NCBI RefSeq assembly: GCF_003264365.1
Contig: NZ_PYAK01000048.1
Span: forward strand, 1-46,184
DNA: 46,184 nucleotides
DNA from: Micromonospora noduli
GTDB taxonomy: Bacteria > Actinomycetota > Actinomycetes > Mycobacteriales > Micromonosporaceae
Direction of reading: 5' to 3'
This document shows, in pieces, positions 15,694 through 24,811 of the stretch. The position numbers and the translations under genes are program-made. Positions within the stretch are counted from its first letter, which is position 1, and each line of letters begins with the position of its first letter. The notes below the pieces were generated by a model. The model had not been told where the DNA came from. It made no database searches and saw only the letters and a program-made list of their open reading frames with translations.

Positions 15694-17225
15694 TTTGCCG
15701 CCTCCTGGACGGTGCCGCCCACGGACGGCGCCGGGTCGGTTCTGCCGATGTCGTCCATGGTCGCCTGGACGGCGGGGTTGATCACGTCAGTGACCGGCTT
15801 GGGGAAGAAGCCCAGCAGCACGATCAGCGCGATCAGCGGGGCGACCACTACCTTCTCGCGCAGGTTGAGGTCCCGACGCATGCCGTCGACCTCGGTCAGC
15901 GCCGGGTTGAGGGTGCCCTGGGTGGTGCGCTGCACCATCCACAGCACGTACGCGGCAGCCAGGATGATGCCGAGCGTGGCGATGACCGCGACCGGCTTGT
16001 TCACAGTGAAGGTGCCGATCAGCACCAGGAACTCGGAGATGAACGGCGCCGTGCCGGGCAGCGCGAGCGAGGCGAGACCGGCGAAGAAGAGCACCCCGGC
16101 GAGCACCGGGACGAGCTTGCCTGCGCCACCAAAGTCGCTGATCAACGCCGAACCACGCCGGGAGATCAGCATGCCCACCACCAGGAAGAGCAGGCCGGTG
16201 GCCAGCCCGTGGTTGAGCATGTAGAGCACCGCGCCGGTGCCGGCCTGGGTGGTGAAGGCGAAGATGCCCACACCGATGAAGCCGAAGTGCGCGATCGAGG
16301 TGTACGACACCAGCCGCTTGAGGTCGTTCTGGCCGACCGCCAGCAGCGCGGCGTAGACGATGCCGATCACGCCCAGGGCCAGCGCCCACGGCGCGAACCA
16401 CTTCGACGCCTCGGGGAACAGCGGCAGGCAGTAGCGCAGGATGCCGAAGGTGCCGACCTTGTCCAGCACGCCGACGAGCAGCGCCGCCGCCCCCGCCGGG
16501 GCGGCGCCACCGGCATCGGGCAACCAGGTGTGGAACGGGAAGAACGGCGCCTTGATGGCGAACGCGAGGAAGAAGCCGAGGAACAGCCACCTCTCGGTGC
16601 CGGTGCTGATGTCGACCTGCGAGAGCGCCTGCCAGTCGAAGGTCTTCCCGCCGACCACCCACAGGCCGATCACCGCGGCCAGCATGAACAGACCGCCGAC
16701 GAGCGAGTAGAGGAAGAACTTCACCGCCGCGTACTGCCGCTGGTGGCCGCCGTAGCTGCCGATGAGGAAGTACATCGGCACCAGCATGACCTCGAAGAAC
16801 ACGTAGAACAGGAAGACGTCGGCGGCCGCGAAGACGCCGATCATCGTGCACTCGAGGACCAGCAGCAGTGCGAAGTAGACGGGCACCGACCGCTTCGACG
16901 ACTCGGCGTCGTGCCAGGACGCCAGGATCACCAGCGGCACCAGCACCGCGATCAGCATCAGCATCACCAGCGCGATGCCGTCGGCGGCGAAGGTGAAGCT
17001 GACCCCCCAGTTCGGAATCCAGGAGTACGACTCGCGGAACTGGAACCGGTCACCGCCGGCGTTGAAGCTGACCCACATCACCACCGAGAGCACCAGCACG
17101 AGCAGCGACCAGGCGAACGCCACCTGCTTGGCCAGCTCCGGGCGGTGGCGCGGCAGGAAGGCCACCACCAGGGCGCCCACCAGCGGCGCCACGGTGAGCA
17201 CCGAGAGGAACGGGAAGTTGGACAT
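15690..17225 (-). CDS. nuoM: NADH-quinone oxidoreductase subunit M
   Basis: A 511-residue antiporter-like pumping subunit. Visible segments include the conserved glutamate helix (LFYVFFEVMLVPMYFLIGSYGG), the broken helix with FAIKAPFFPFHTWLPDAGGAAPA and GQNDLKRLVSYTSIAHFGFIGVG. The ATG at 17225 has an AGG-type Shine-Dalgarno (GTAAGG) a few bases upstream. It follows nuoL after a 64-bp gap, one of the few non-overlapping junctions in the operon, and overlaps nuoN by four bases. Confidence 0.97.
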   Translation of the reverse strand: MSNFPFLSVLTVAPLVGALVVAFLPRHRPELAKQVAFAWSLLVLVLSVVMWVSFNAGGDRFQFRESYSWIPNWGVSFTFAADGIALVMLMLIAVLVPLVILASWHDAESSKRSVPVYFALLLVLECTMIGVFAAADVFLFYVFFEVMLVPMYFLIGSYGGHQRQYAAVKFFLYSLVGGLFMLAAVIGLWVVGGKTFDWQALSQVDISTGTERWLFLGFFLAFAIKAPFFPFHTWLPDAGGAAPAGAAALLVGVLDKVGTFGILRYCLPLFPEASKWFAPWALALGVIGIVYAALLAVGQNDLKRLVSYTSIAHFGFIGVGIFAFTTQAGTGAVLYMLNHGLATGLLFLVVGMLISRRGSALISDFGGAGKLVPVLAGVLFFAGLASLALPGTAPFISEFLVLIGTFTVNKPVAVIATLGIILAAAYVLWMVQRTTQGTLNPALTEVDGMRRDLNLREKVVVAPLIALIVLLGFFPKPVTDVINPAVQATMDDIGRTDPAPSVGGTVQEAAK

Positions 17226-17289
17226 TATGCGGCCTTACCTCCGTCGTCACTGCGTGGTCCGCCGGCGGGGGCGGCCGGAAAGAGGTTGA

Positions 17290-19215
17290 TCACGCCAACC
17301 ACCCCGCCTGCACCGCCAGGAACGCCGCCATCACCAGCAGCGCACCGGCCAGGATCGAGGTGGCGTACGAGCGGACAAAGCCGGTCTGCATCCGACGGAG
17401 GCGACCCGAGCCCCCGCCGACCGCGGCGGCGAGCCCGTTGACGAGCCCGTCGATGCCCCGGTTGTCGAGGTACACCAGCGCCCGGGTGAGGAAGATGCCC
17501 GGCTTCTCGAAGACCGCCTCGTTGACCGTGTCGGTGTAGAGGTTGCGCCGGGCGGCGGTGACCAGCACCCCGGCCGGCTGCGGCGCGGTGGCCGTGCCGG
17601 CCCGGAACAGGAACCAGGCGAGCCCGGCACCGAGCACGGTGACCAGCAGCGACAGGATGGTGATCACGGTGTGCGAGAGGACCGCCGCGTGCTCCGCGTG
17701 CTCGCCGCCCAGCCCGGCGGTCTCCGTCAGCCAGTCCGGGACGGACGTGGCGAGCAGGAAGCCTGCGCCGACCGACCCGACCGCCAGCAGGATCAGCGGG
17801 ATGGTCATCAGCTTGGGCGACTCATGCGGGTGCTCGATGTCCTCGGTCCACCGCTGCGGGCCGTGGAACGTGAGCACGAACAGCCGCGTCATGTAGAACG
17901 CGGTGAGCCCGGCGCCGAGCAGTGCCGCACCGCCGAAGAGCCAGGCGGTCCAGTCGTCCCGCTCGAAGGCGGCCACGATGATCGGCTCCTTGGAGAAGAA
18001 GCCGGAGAAGGGGAACATGCCGATGATGGCCAGCCAGCCCATCATGAAGGTCAACCAGGTGATCTTCATGTACTTGGACAGCCCACCGAAGCGGCGGATG
18101 TCGACCTGGTCCTTCATTCCGTGCATGACCGAACCGGCGCCCAGGAACATGTTGGCCTTGAAGAAGCCGTGCGCCAGCAGGTGCACGATGGCCAGCGCGT
18201 ACGCCGCGCCGCCGAGGCCGACACCGAGGAACATGTAGCCGATCTGGCTCACCGTCGACCAGGCGAGCACCCGCTTGATGTCGTCCTTGGCCGCACCGAT
18301 GATGCAGCCGATCAGCAGGGTGAGCGCGCCGACGCTGACCACCACGAGTTGCAGCGTCGAGTTGGCCGAGAAGATCGGGTTGGACCGGGCGATCAGGTAG
18401 ACGCCCGCGGTGACCATGGTGGCGGCGTGGATGAGCGCCGACACCGGGGTCGGGCCCTCCATAGCGTCCGGCAACCACGCCTGGAGCGGGAACTGGCCGG
18501 ACTTGCCGGCCGCCCCGAGCAGCAGCAACAGGCCGAGGACCAGCACTGTGGTGCCGGTCAGCGCGCCGACACCGTTGAACACCTCGTCGTACTGGGTGGT
18601 GCCCAGGGTGGCGAACATGATGAAGATGCCGATGGCCAGGCCGGCGTCGCCGACCCGGTTCATCAGGAACGCCTTCTTGCCGGCGGTGGCCGCGCTCGGC
18701 CGCTCGGTCCAGAAGGAGATCAGCAGGTACGACGCCAGACCGACGCCCTCCCAGCCGAAGTACAGCATCACGTAGTTGTTGCCGAGCACCAGCAGCAGCA
18801 TCGCCGCGACGAACAGGTTGAAGTACGCGAAGAACCGACGGCGGCCCGCGTCGTGCGACATGTACTCCACCGCGTACAGGTGGATCAGGAAACCCACCCC
18901 GGTGATCAGCAGTACGAAGACCGCGGCCAGCGGGTCGAAGAGCAGGCCGAAGTCGACGCGCAGATCACCGACAGCGATGAAGTCCCAGAGGCTCAGCTCG
19001 ACCGACTTGTTCTCCAGGCCACGCAGCTGGAAGAAGAAGCTCAGGCCGAGCACGAACGCGGCGCCGATGGCGGCGACGCCCAACCAGTGCCCCCAGCGGT
19101 CGGCCCGGCGGCCGAGCAGCAGCAGGATGGCCGCGCTGACCAGCGGGATCGCCACCAGCAGCCAGACGCCCCCAAGCAGCCCCGTGGCCTGGGCGTATTC
19201 CACAGTCTCTTCCAC
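17290..19215 (-). CDS. nuoL: NADH-quinone oxidoreductase subunit L
   Basis: The largest membrane subunit at 641 residues, an antiporter-like pump with the long lateral helix at its C-terminus. Conserved segments are MLYFGWEGVGLASYLLISFW, GKSGQFPLQAWLPDAMEGPTPVSALIHAATMVTAGVYL and AAKDDIKRVLAWSTVSQIGYMFLG. The start is a GTG at 19215 with GAGGGG seven bases upstream. It follows nuoK by 12 bp. Confidence 0.97.
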   Translation of the reverse strand: MEETVEYAQATGLLGGVWLLVAIPLVSAAILLLLGRRADRWGHWLGVAAIGAAFVLGLSFFFQLRGLENKSVELSLWDFIAVGDLRVDFGLLFDPLAAVFVLLITGVGFLIHLYAVEYMSHDAGRRRFFAYFNLFVAAMLLLVLGNNYVMLYFGWEGVGLASYLLISFWTERPSAATAGKKAFLMNRVGDAGLAIGIFIMFATLGTTQYDEVFNGVGALTGTTVLVLGLLLLLGAAGKSGQFPLQAWLPDAMEGPTPVSALIHAATMVTAGVYLIARSNPIFSANSTLQLVVVSVGALTLLIGCIIGAAKDDIKRVLAWSTVSQIGYMFLGVGLGGAAYALAIVHLLAHGFFKANMFLGAGSVMHGMKDQVDIRRFGGLSKYMKITWLTFMMGWLAIIGMFPFSGFFSKEPIIVAAFERDDWTAWLFGGAALLGAGLTAFYMTRLFVLTFHGPQRWTEDIEHPHESPKLMTIPLILLAVGSVGAGFLLATSVPDWLTETAGLGGEHAEHAAVLSHTVITILSLLVTVLGAGLAWFLFRAGTATAPQPAGVLVTAARRNLYTDTVNEAVFEKPGIFLTRALVYLDNRGIDGLVNGLAAAVGGGSGRLRRMQTGFVRSYATSILAGALLVMAAFLAVQAGWLA

Positions 19216-19227
19216 CGGTGGACCCCT

Positions 19228-19545
19228 CTAGTACTTGAGCAGGTTGGCGTCGTCGACACTCGCCGAGCGTCGCGTCCGGAAGATGGACATGATGATCGCG
19301 AGCCCGACCACGACCTCGGCCGCCGCCACCACCATCACGAAGAACGCCATGATCTGGCCGTTGAGGTCACCGTTGATCCGGCTGAAGGTGACCAGCGTCA
19401 GGTTGGCCGCGTTGAGCATCAGCTCCACGCACATGAACAGCACGATCGCGTTGCGCCGGACCAGCACCCCGGCGGCGCCGATGGTGAACAGCACCGCGGC
19501 GAGCACGAGGTAGTAGGTCGGCTCGACCGAGAAGAACGATTCCAT
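19228..19545 (-). CDS. nuoK: NADH-quinone oxidoreductase subunit K
   Basis: A 105-residue, three-helix membrane subunit that connects the quinone site to the pumping arm. The conserved glutamates are visible in LFMCVELMLNAANLTLV and MVVAAAEVVVGLAI. The C-terminal tail SASVDDANLLKY is typical of actinobacterial NuoK. Its ATG shares one base with the nuoJ stop. Confidence 0.97.
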   Translation of the reverse strand: MESFFSVEPTYYLVLAAVLFTIGAAGVLVRRNAIVLFMCVELMLNAANLTLVTFSRINGDLNGQIMAFFVMVVAAAEVVVGLAIIMSIFRTRRSASVDDANLLKY

Positions 19546-20315
19546 TACTTGTCCGTCCCCTTCAGCGAGGTCTCCTCGGCGGTCAGCTCGCGCTGCGGAA
19601 GGATCGCCGGGGTGCTGCGGTCGGTCAGGCGGCCGTCGGGCAGCCGGGCCGGGGTGGCCACCGAGGAGGAGGTCGCGAAGACGCCGGGGCCCGGCTTCGG
19701 GCCGGGGTAGTTACCCGGGGCGAAGCGTGCCTTCATGGTCGACACCTGGTCGATCTTGTCCTGCTTACGCCGCTCGACGTGGGCCAGCACCATGGCACCG
19801 ACCGCCGCGGTGATCAGCAGCGCCGAGGTCAGTTCGAACGCGAAGACGTACTTGGTGAACAGCAGCCGGGCGATGCCCTGCACGTTCCCCTCGGCGTTGA
19901 CCTGCTCCAGACCGGCCGTGCTGGTCCGGTCCAGTGCCTGGTAGAGGCCGGTGCCGACCAGGCCGGCGAAGCCCAGGCCGAGCACGATCGCGGCGACCCG
20001 CTGGCCGCGCAGCGTCTCGATCAGCGAGTCCGTGGAGTCCCGACCGACCAGCATCAGCACGAAGAGGAAGAGCATCATGATCGCGCCGGTGTAGACGATG
20101 ATCTGCACCATGCCGATGAACGGACCGGCCTGGAGGACGTAGAACACGCCCAGGCAGAGCATTGTCAGCACCAGCCACAGCGCCGAGTGCACGGCGTTGC
20201 GCGCGGCCACCATCCCGATCCCGCCGATCAGCGCGAGCGGGGCGAGGATCCAGAAGGTGACCGCCTCGCCGGTGGAGACCGAACCCGCCGCGGCGAGCAC
20301 CGTAGACGTGGTCAT
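19545..20315 (-). CDS. nuoJ: NADH-quinone oxidoreductase subunit J
   Basis: A 256-residue membrane subunit with five helices in the first 180 residues (FWILAPLALIGGIGMVAARNAVHSALWLVL; GMVQIIVYTGAIMMLFLFVLMLVG). The last 75 or so residues are a soluble Pro/Thr-rich tail (KARFAPGNYPGPKPGPG), longer than in E. coli but usual in actinobacteria. The start overlaps nuoI (ATGA). Confidence 0.96.
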   Translation of the reverse strand: MTTSTVLAAAGSVSTGEAVTFWILAPLALIGGIGMVAARNAVHSALWLVLTMLCLGVFYVLQAGPFIGMVQIIVYTGAIMMLFLFVLMLVGRDSTDSLIETLRGQRVAAIVLGLGFAGLVGTGLYQALDRTSTAGLEQVNAEGNVQGIARLLFTKYVFAFELTSALLITAAVGAMVLAHVERRKQDKIDQVSTMKARFAPGNYPGPKPGPGVFATSSSVATPARLPDGRLTDRSTPAILPQRELTAEETSLKGTDK

Positions 20316-20953
20316 GCTTCCTCTCCCTTGCCGGCCGCCACGCGCTGGGCGGCCTGCTCGGCGCCGGGGAACGTCACGCCGGGGTGCTCCTCGACCTGGT
20401 AGCGGCCGGGGCCCATCGGGGACGTCTCCGCACCGGCGGAGGTGCCCGGGTTGTCCAGCGCGCCGACGTAGTAGTCCTTCTCGCTGTCACCCAGCCGCAT
20501 CGGGTGCGGCGGCTGCTCCATGCCCTCCAGCAACGGCGCGAGCAACTGCTCCTTCGTGAAGATCAGGTCCTGCCGGTTGTCCCGGGCCAACTCGTACTCG
20601 TTGCTCATGGTGAGCGACCGGGTCGGGCAGGCCTCGATGCACAGCCCGCAGAAGATGCAGCGGGCGTAGTTGATCTGGTAGATGCTGGCGTACCGCTCAC
20701 CCGGCGAGAAGCGCTGCTCGTCGGTGTTGTCGCCACCCTCGACGTAGATCGCGTCCGCCGGGCAGGCCCAGGCGCACAGCTCGCAGCCGATGCACTTCTC
20801 CAGGCCGTCCGGGTGCCGGTTGAGGATGTGCCGCCCGTGGTAGCGCGGCGCCGACACCGGCGGCTTGAACGGGTAGTCGGTCGTGACGACCTTCCTGAAC
20901 ATGTGCGAGAAGGTGACACCGAATCCCTTGAACGTTCCGGTGATCGCGCCCAC
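20312..20953 (-). CDS. nuoI: NADH-quinone oxidoreductase subunit I
   Basis: A 213-residue peripheral-arm subunit carrying two 4Fe-4S clusters that pass electrons toward the quinone site. Ligands are Cys54-57-60 with Cys64 (CIGCELCAWACP) and Cys99-102-105 with Cys109 (CIFCGLCIEACP). The GTG at 20953 follows AGGGAGG with six bases of spacing and overlaps the region just after the nuoH stop, so it is preferred over a frame ten codons longer. The C-terminus is extended by about 50 residues (SAGAETSPMGPGRYQVEEHPG). Confidence 0.95.
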   Translation of the reverse strand: MGAITGTFKGFGVTFSHMFRKVVTTDYPFKPPVSAPRYHGRHILNRHPDGLEKCIGCELCAWACPADAIYVEGGDNTDEQRFSPGERYASIYQINYARCIFCGLCIEACPTRSLTMSNEYELARDNRQDLIFTKEQLLAPLLEGMEQPPHPMRLGDSEKDYYVGALDNPGTSAGAETSPMGPGRYQVEEHPGVTFPGAEQAAQRVAAGKGEEA

Positions 20954-20954
20954 G

Positions 20955-22307
20955 TCACACCTCCCTGGAGTCCGAGCCGGCAACGATGTTGGCCGGCTCC
21001 CGCTCGGCGACCACGCGCGTGATGCGCGGGCTCGGTGGTACCTGAAGATCCATCGGTGGCAGCGGGAAGCTCCCGTGCGGCCGGTTGTCGACCTGTTCCT
21101 GCGTCGTCGGCTTCGGCTTCGGCTTCCGGCTGGGCCAGAAGATCGTGGCGATCAGCAGGATGCCGGCCGGGATGCCGACGGCGATCACCTTGCCGCGGGT
21201 GTCCCAGTCCTCGATGGAGCGCAGGCCCGACAGGACCAGGATCCAGACCAGGTTGATCGGCAGCAGCACCTTCCAACCGAGCCGCATGAACTGGTCGTAC
21301 CGCAGCCGGGGCAGCGTGCCACGCAACCACACGAACACGAAGACCAGGGCGATCACCTTGCCGAAGAACCAGAGCATCGGCCACCAACCGGAGTTGGCGC
21401 CCTCCCAGATGGTGATCGGCCAGGGTGCCCGCCAACCGCCCAGGAACAGCGTGGTGGTGACCGCGGACATCGTCACCATCGCGACGTACTCGCTGAGCAT
21501 GAAGAGCGCGAACTTCAGCGAGCTGTACTCGGTCATGAAGCCGGCGACCAGCTCGGACTCGGCCTCGGGCAGGTCGAACGGCGCGCGGTTGGTCTCACCC
21601 ACAGTGGCGATGAAGAAGATGATGAAGCTCGGCAGCAGCAGGATCGCGTACCAACCCGGTGCCGGGATGGTCTGGCCGAAGACGGTCAGCTGCGTGCCGT
21701 CGCCCTGAGCGGCGACGATCCCGCTGGTGCTCATCGTGCCGGCGGTCATGAAGACCGCCACGATGCTGAGCCCCATGGCGACCTCGTAGGAGATCATCTG
21801 GGCACTCGACCGGAGACCACCCAGCAGCGGGTACGTCGAGCCGGAGGCCCAGCCGCCCAGCACGATGCCGTAGACGCCCATCGAGGAACAGGCGAGCAGC
21901 AGCAGCACCGCCACCGGCACGTCGGTGACCTGCAACGGCGTGTGGTGACCGAAGATGCTCACCATCGGGCCGAACGGCACCACCGACAGGGCGGTGACCG
22001 CGCAGATCACCGAGATGGTCGGGGCGAAGAAGTAGACGACCTTGTCGGCCGCCTTCGGCAGGATGTCCTCCTTGAAGGCCATCTTCAGGCCGTCGGCGAG
22101 GGTCTGCAGCAGGCCGAACGGGCCGACCTGGTTGGGGCCGGGCCGCACCTGCATGTAACCGACCACGCGCCGTTCGAACCAGACGCCGAGCAGGGTGGCC
22201 AGCAGACCGAAGGCGAACGCGAAGACAATCTTGCCGAGAACCAGCCACCACGGATCCCGGCCGAAGTCGGCCAGCGTCGGATCCTGGGCCAGGTAGATCG
22301 GACTCAC
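20955..22307 (-). CDS. nuoH: NADH-quinone oxidoreductase subunit H
   Basis: A 450-residue membrane subunit at the quinone-binding interface. Signature segments are ERRVVGYMQVRPGPNQVGPFGLLQTLADGLKMAFKED split over the first loop, and the charged loop GETNRAPFDLPEAESELVAGFMTEYSS. Eight helices are followed by an actinobacterial cytosolic tail (FWPSRKPKPKPTTQEQ and on). The GTG start overlaps the nuoG stop by four bases. Confidence 0.97.
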   Translation of the reverse strand: MSPIYLAQDPTLADFGRDPWWLVLGKIVFAFAFGLLATLLGVWFERRVVGYMQVRPGPNQVGPFGLLQTLADGLKMAFKEDILPKAADKVVYFFAPTISVICAVTALSVVPFGPMVSIFGHHTPLQVTDVPVAVLLLLACSSMGVYGIVLGGWASGSTYPLLGGLRSSAQMISYEVAMGLSIVAVFMTAGTMSTSGIVAAQGDGTQLTVFGQTIPAPGWYAILLLPSFIIFFIATVGETNRAPFDLPEAESELVAGFMTEYSSLKFALFMLSEYVAMVTMSAVTTTLFLGGWRAPWPITIWEGANSGWWPMLWFFGKVIALVFVFVWLRGTLPRLRYDQFMRLGWKVLLPINLVWILVLSGLRSIEDWDTRGKVIAVGIPAGILLIATIFWPSRKPKPKPTTQEQVDNRPHGSFPLPPMDLQVPPSPRITRVVAEREPANIVAGSDSREV

Positions 22308-24811
22308 TGGTTACCCCCGGAGTTGAGGAGCGGACCCGGGAGACCGGTCTCGTCGGCCGCCACGCGTCCGGCCGGGATGGCCGTACTCGGTGCGGGGACG
22401 GAGATCCGGACGACCGCGCCGGACGTCGCCCCGAGGCTGCGCCGCACGGTCGAGCCGGGTGAGTTGGTCGGCAGCCAGACCACGCCGTCCGGCATCTCGG
22501 TGAGTTCCGCCGGCAGGGTCAGCGCCCCTCGGTCGGTGCCGACAGTGACCGCGTCACCGTCGACCACACCGAGCGCCTCGGCGGTGCCCTTACCCAGCCG
22601 GACCACCGGCGGACGGGCGGTGCCGGCGAGGTTCTCGTCGCCCTCGGTCAGGGTGCCGAGGTCCACCAGCTGGTGCCAGGTGGCCAGCACGGCCTCCCCG
22701 GCGTTCGGCTGCGGCACCCGGCCCGGTGCGACCGACGGCGCGGCCGGCCGGGACAGCCGCGTCGCCGGCAACGTGCCCAGCTCACGGCGCACGCTGAGCA
22801 CGTCGGCCGTGCCGAGGCGTACGTCGAGCAGCGCGGCCAGCGCGTCGAGCACCCGACCGTCGGTCATCGCGGCGGTGTTCAGCACCGCCTCGAACGGGCG
22901 CAGCCGGCCCTCCCAGTCCAGGAAGCTTCCGGCCTTCTCGGCCACCGGGGCGACCGGAAGCACCACGTTGGCCCGCCGGGTCACCGCGCTGGCGCGCAGC
23001 TCGAGGCTGACCAGGAACGGCACCGCGTCCAGAGCGGACTCGGCAAGTCGCGGGTCGGCCAGGTCGGCCGGGTCGACACCACCGACGACCAGCGCGCCGA
23101 GCTGCCCGTTGGCGGCCGCGGTCAGGATGCCGTCGGTGTCCCGCCCGGCCTGGCTCGGGATCACCCCGGCCGGGATGTCCCACGCCTCACCCAGCTCGGC
23201 CCGGGCGGCCGGCTCGGTGACCAGGCGTCCACCGGGGAGCAGGTTGGGCAGGCAGCCCGCGTCGACAGCGCCACGGTCACCCGCGCGCCGCGGCACCCAG
23301 GCCAGCTTCGCGCCGGTACGCCGGGCCACGTCGGCCGCCGCGGAGAGCCCACCCGGCACGGTGGCCAACCGCTCGCCGACGATCAGGATCGCGCCCGGTG
23401 CGCTGAGCGCCTCGCTGACCGTGGCGTGCTCGGCGAGCACGCTGGCCTCCTCGCCCGGCACCACCCGCGCCAGCTTGGCACCGAGCTTCTCCAGGCCGCG
23501 GGTGGCGAAGGGCGCCAGCGCGTACACCGTCAGGGTCTTCTTCAGGTACGCCTTGCGCAGCCGCAGGAAGAGGATCGGGCACTCCTCCTCGGGCTCCAGG
23601 CCCACCAGCACCACCGCCGGCGCGTTCTCCACGTCGGTGTAGGTGACGTCGGTGACCCCGGCGACCGAGCTGGCCAGGAAGTCGGCCTCCTCGCGGGAGA
23701 CCGGGCGGGCCCGGAAGTCGATGTCGTTGGTGTTCAACGCGACCCGGGCGAACTTGGCGTAGGCGTACGCGTCCTCGACGGTCAGCCGACCGCCGGTGAG
23801 CACCGCAGTGCCCTGCCCGCTCTCCCGGGCGATGTGCAGCCCTTCGGCGGCAACTGTGAGCGCCTCACTCCAGGACGCCTCGCGCAGCTCACCGGTGTGC
23901 TCGTCGCGGACCAGCGGAGTGGTCAGCCGGTCGGCGGCCCGGGTGTACTGGAAGCCCCAGCGACCCTTGTCGCAGTTCCACTCCTCGTTCACCGCCGGCT
24001 CGTCGCCGGCCAACCGGCGCAGCACCTTGCCACGCCGCCAGTCGGTGCGCTGCCCGCAGCCGGCCGAGCAGTGCTCGCAGACGCTCGGGCTGGAGACCAG
24101 GTCGAACGGGCGGGCGCGGAAACGGTACTGGGCACCGGTCAGCGCACCCACCGGGCAGATCTGCACGGTGTTGCCGGAGAAGTAGGAGTTGAACGGAACG
24201 TCGCCGGCGTCGCCCTCTTCGCCGTAGGCGTCGTCCCGGTAGATGTTGATCTCCTCGGCGGACGACCGGCCCATCAGGTCGATGAACTTGTCGCCCGCGA
24301 TCTCCTCGGAGAACCGGGTGCACCGCTGGCAGAGCACGCAACGCTCGCGGTCCAGCAGCACCTGGCTGCTGATCGCCATCGGCTTCTCGTACTCCCGCTT
24401 GTGCTCGTGGAAGCGCGAGTCGGTGCGGCCGGTGGACATCGCCTGGTTCTGGAGCGGGCACTCGCCGCCCTTGTCACACATCGGGCAGTCCAGCGGGTGG
24501 TTGAGCAGCAGCAGCTCCATCACCCCCTCCTGCGCCTTCTTGGCCACCGGGGAGGTGATCTGGGTACGCACGACCATGCCGTCGGCGACGGCCTGGGTGC
24601 AGGAGGCGACCGGCTTGCGCTGGCCCTCCACCTCGACCAGGCACTGCCGGCACGCGCCGGCCGGGGCCAGCAGCGGGTGGTCGCAGAACCGGGGGATCTC
24701 GGTGCCCATCTGCTCGGCGACCCGGATCAGCAGCGTCCCCTTGGGGGCGGTGACCTCGACGTCGTCGATGGTGAGGGTGACAGTCTCGGTCTGCTTGGCT
24801 ACGTCGGTCAT
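22304..24811 (-). CDS. nuoG: NADH-quinone oxidoreductase subunit G
   Basis: An 835-residue iron-sulphur subunit of the peripheral arm. The N-terminal 2Fe-2S ligands are Cys43, 54, 57 and 71. The His-Cys 4Fe-4S motif is His105, Cys109, Cys112, Cys118 (HPLDCPMCDKGGECPLQ). A further 4Fe-4S set follows in RCVLCQRCTRFS with CPVGAL. The extra CEHCSAGCG plus a later EEWNCDKG suggest that the additional N7 cluster is retained, as in E. coli and Thermus. The rest is a molybdopterin-oxidoreductase-like domain that binds no cofactor in complex I. The ATG shares one base with the nuoF stop. Confidence 0.97.
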   Translation of the reverse strand: MTDVAKQTETVTLTIDDVEVTAPKGTLLIRVAEQMGTEIPRFCDHPLLAPAGACRQCLVEVEGQRKPVASCTQAVADGMVVRTQITSPVAKKAQEGVMELLLLNHPLDCPMCDKGGECPLQNQAMSTGRTDSRFHEHKREYEKPMAISSQVLLDRERCVLCQRCTRFSEEIAGDKFIDLMGRSSAEEINIYRDDAYGEEGDAGDVPFNSYFSGNTVQICPVGALTGAQYRFRARPFDLVSSPSVCEHCSAGCGQRTDWRRGKVLRRLAGDEPAVNEEWNCDKGRWGFQYTRAADRLTTPLVRDEHTGELREASWSEALTVAAEGLHIARESGQGTAVLTGGRLTVEDAYAYAKFARVALNTNDIDFRARPVSREEADFLASSVAGVTDVTYTDVENAPAVVLVGLEPEEECPILFLRLRKAYLKKTLTVYALAPFATRGLEKLGAKLARVVPGEEASVLAEHATVSEALSAPGAILIVGERLATVPGGLSAAADVARRTGAKLAWVPRRAGDRGAVDAGCLPNLLPGGRLVTEPAARAELGEAWDIPAGVIPSQAGRDTDGILTAAANGQLGALVVGGVDPADLADPRLAESALDAVPFLVSLELRASAVTRRANVVLPVAPVAEKAGSFLDWEGRLRPFEAVLNTAAMTDGRVLDALAALLDVRLGTADVLSVRRELGTLPATRLSRPAAPSVAPGRVPQPNAGEAVLATWHQLVDLGTLTEGDENLAGTARPPVVRLGKGTAEALGVVDGDAVTVGTDRGALTLPAELTEMPDGVVWLPTNSPGSTVRRSLGATSGAVVRISVPAPSTAIPAGRVAADETGLPGPLLNSGGNQ

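Noticed and set aside
20883..23642. 919-codon plus frame opposite nuoG-nuoI
   Set aside because: It crosses three well-supported complex I genes and has Arg/Gln/Gly-rich noise composition.
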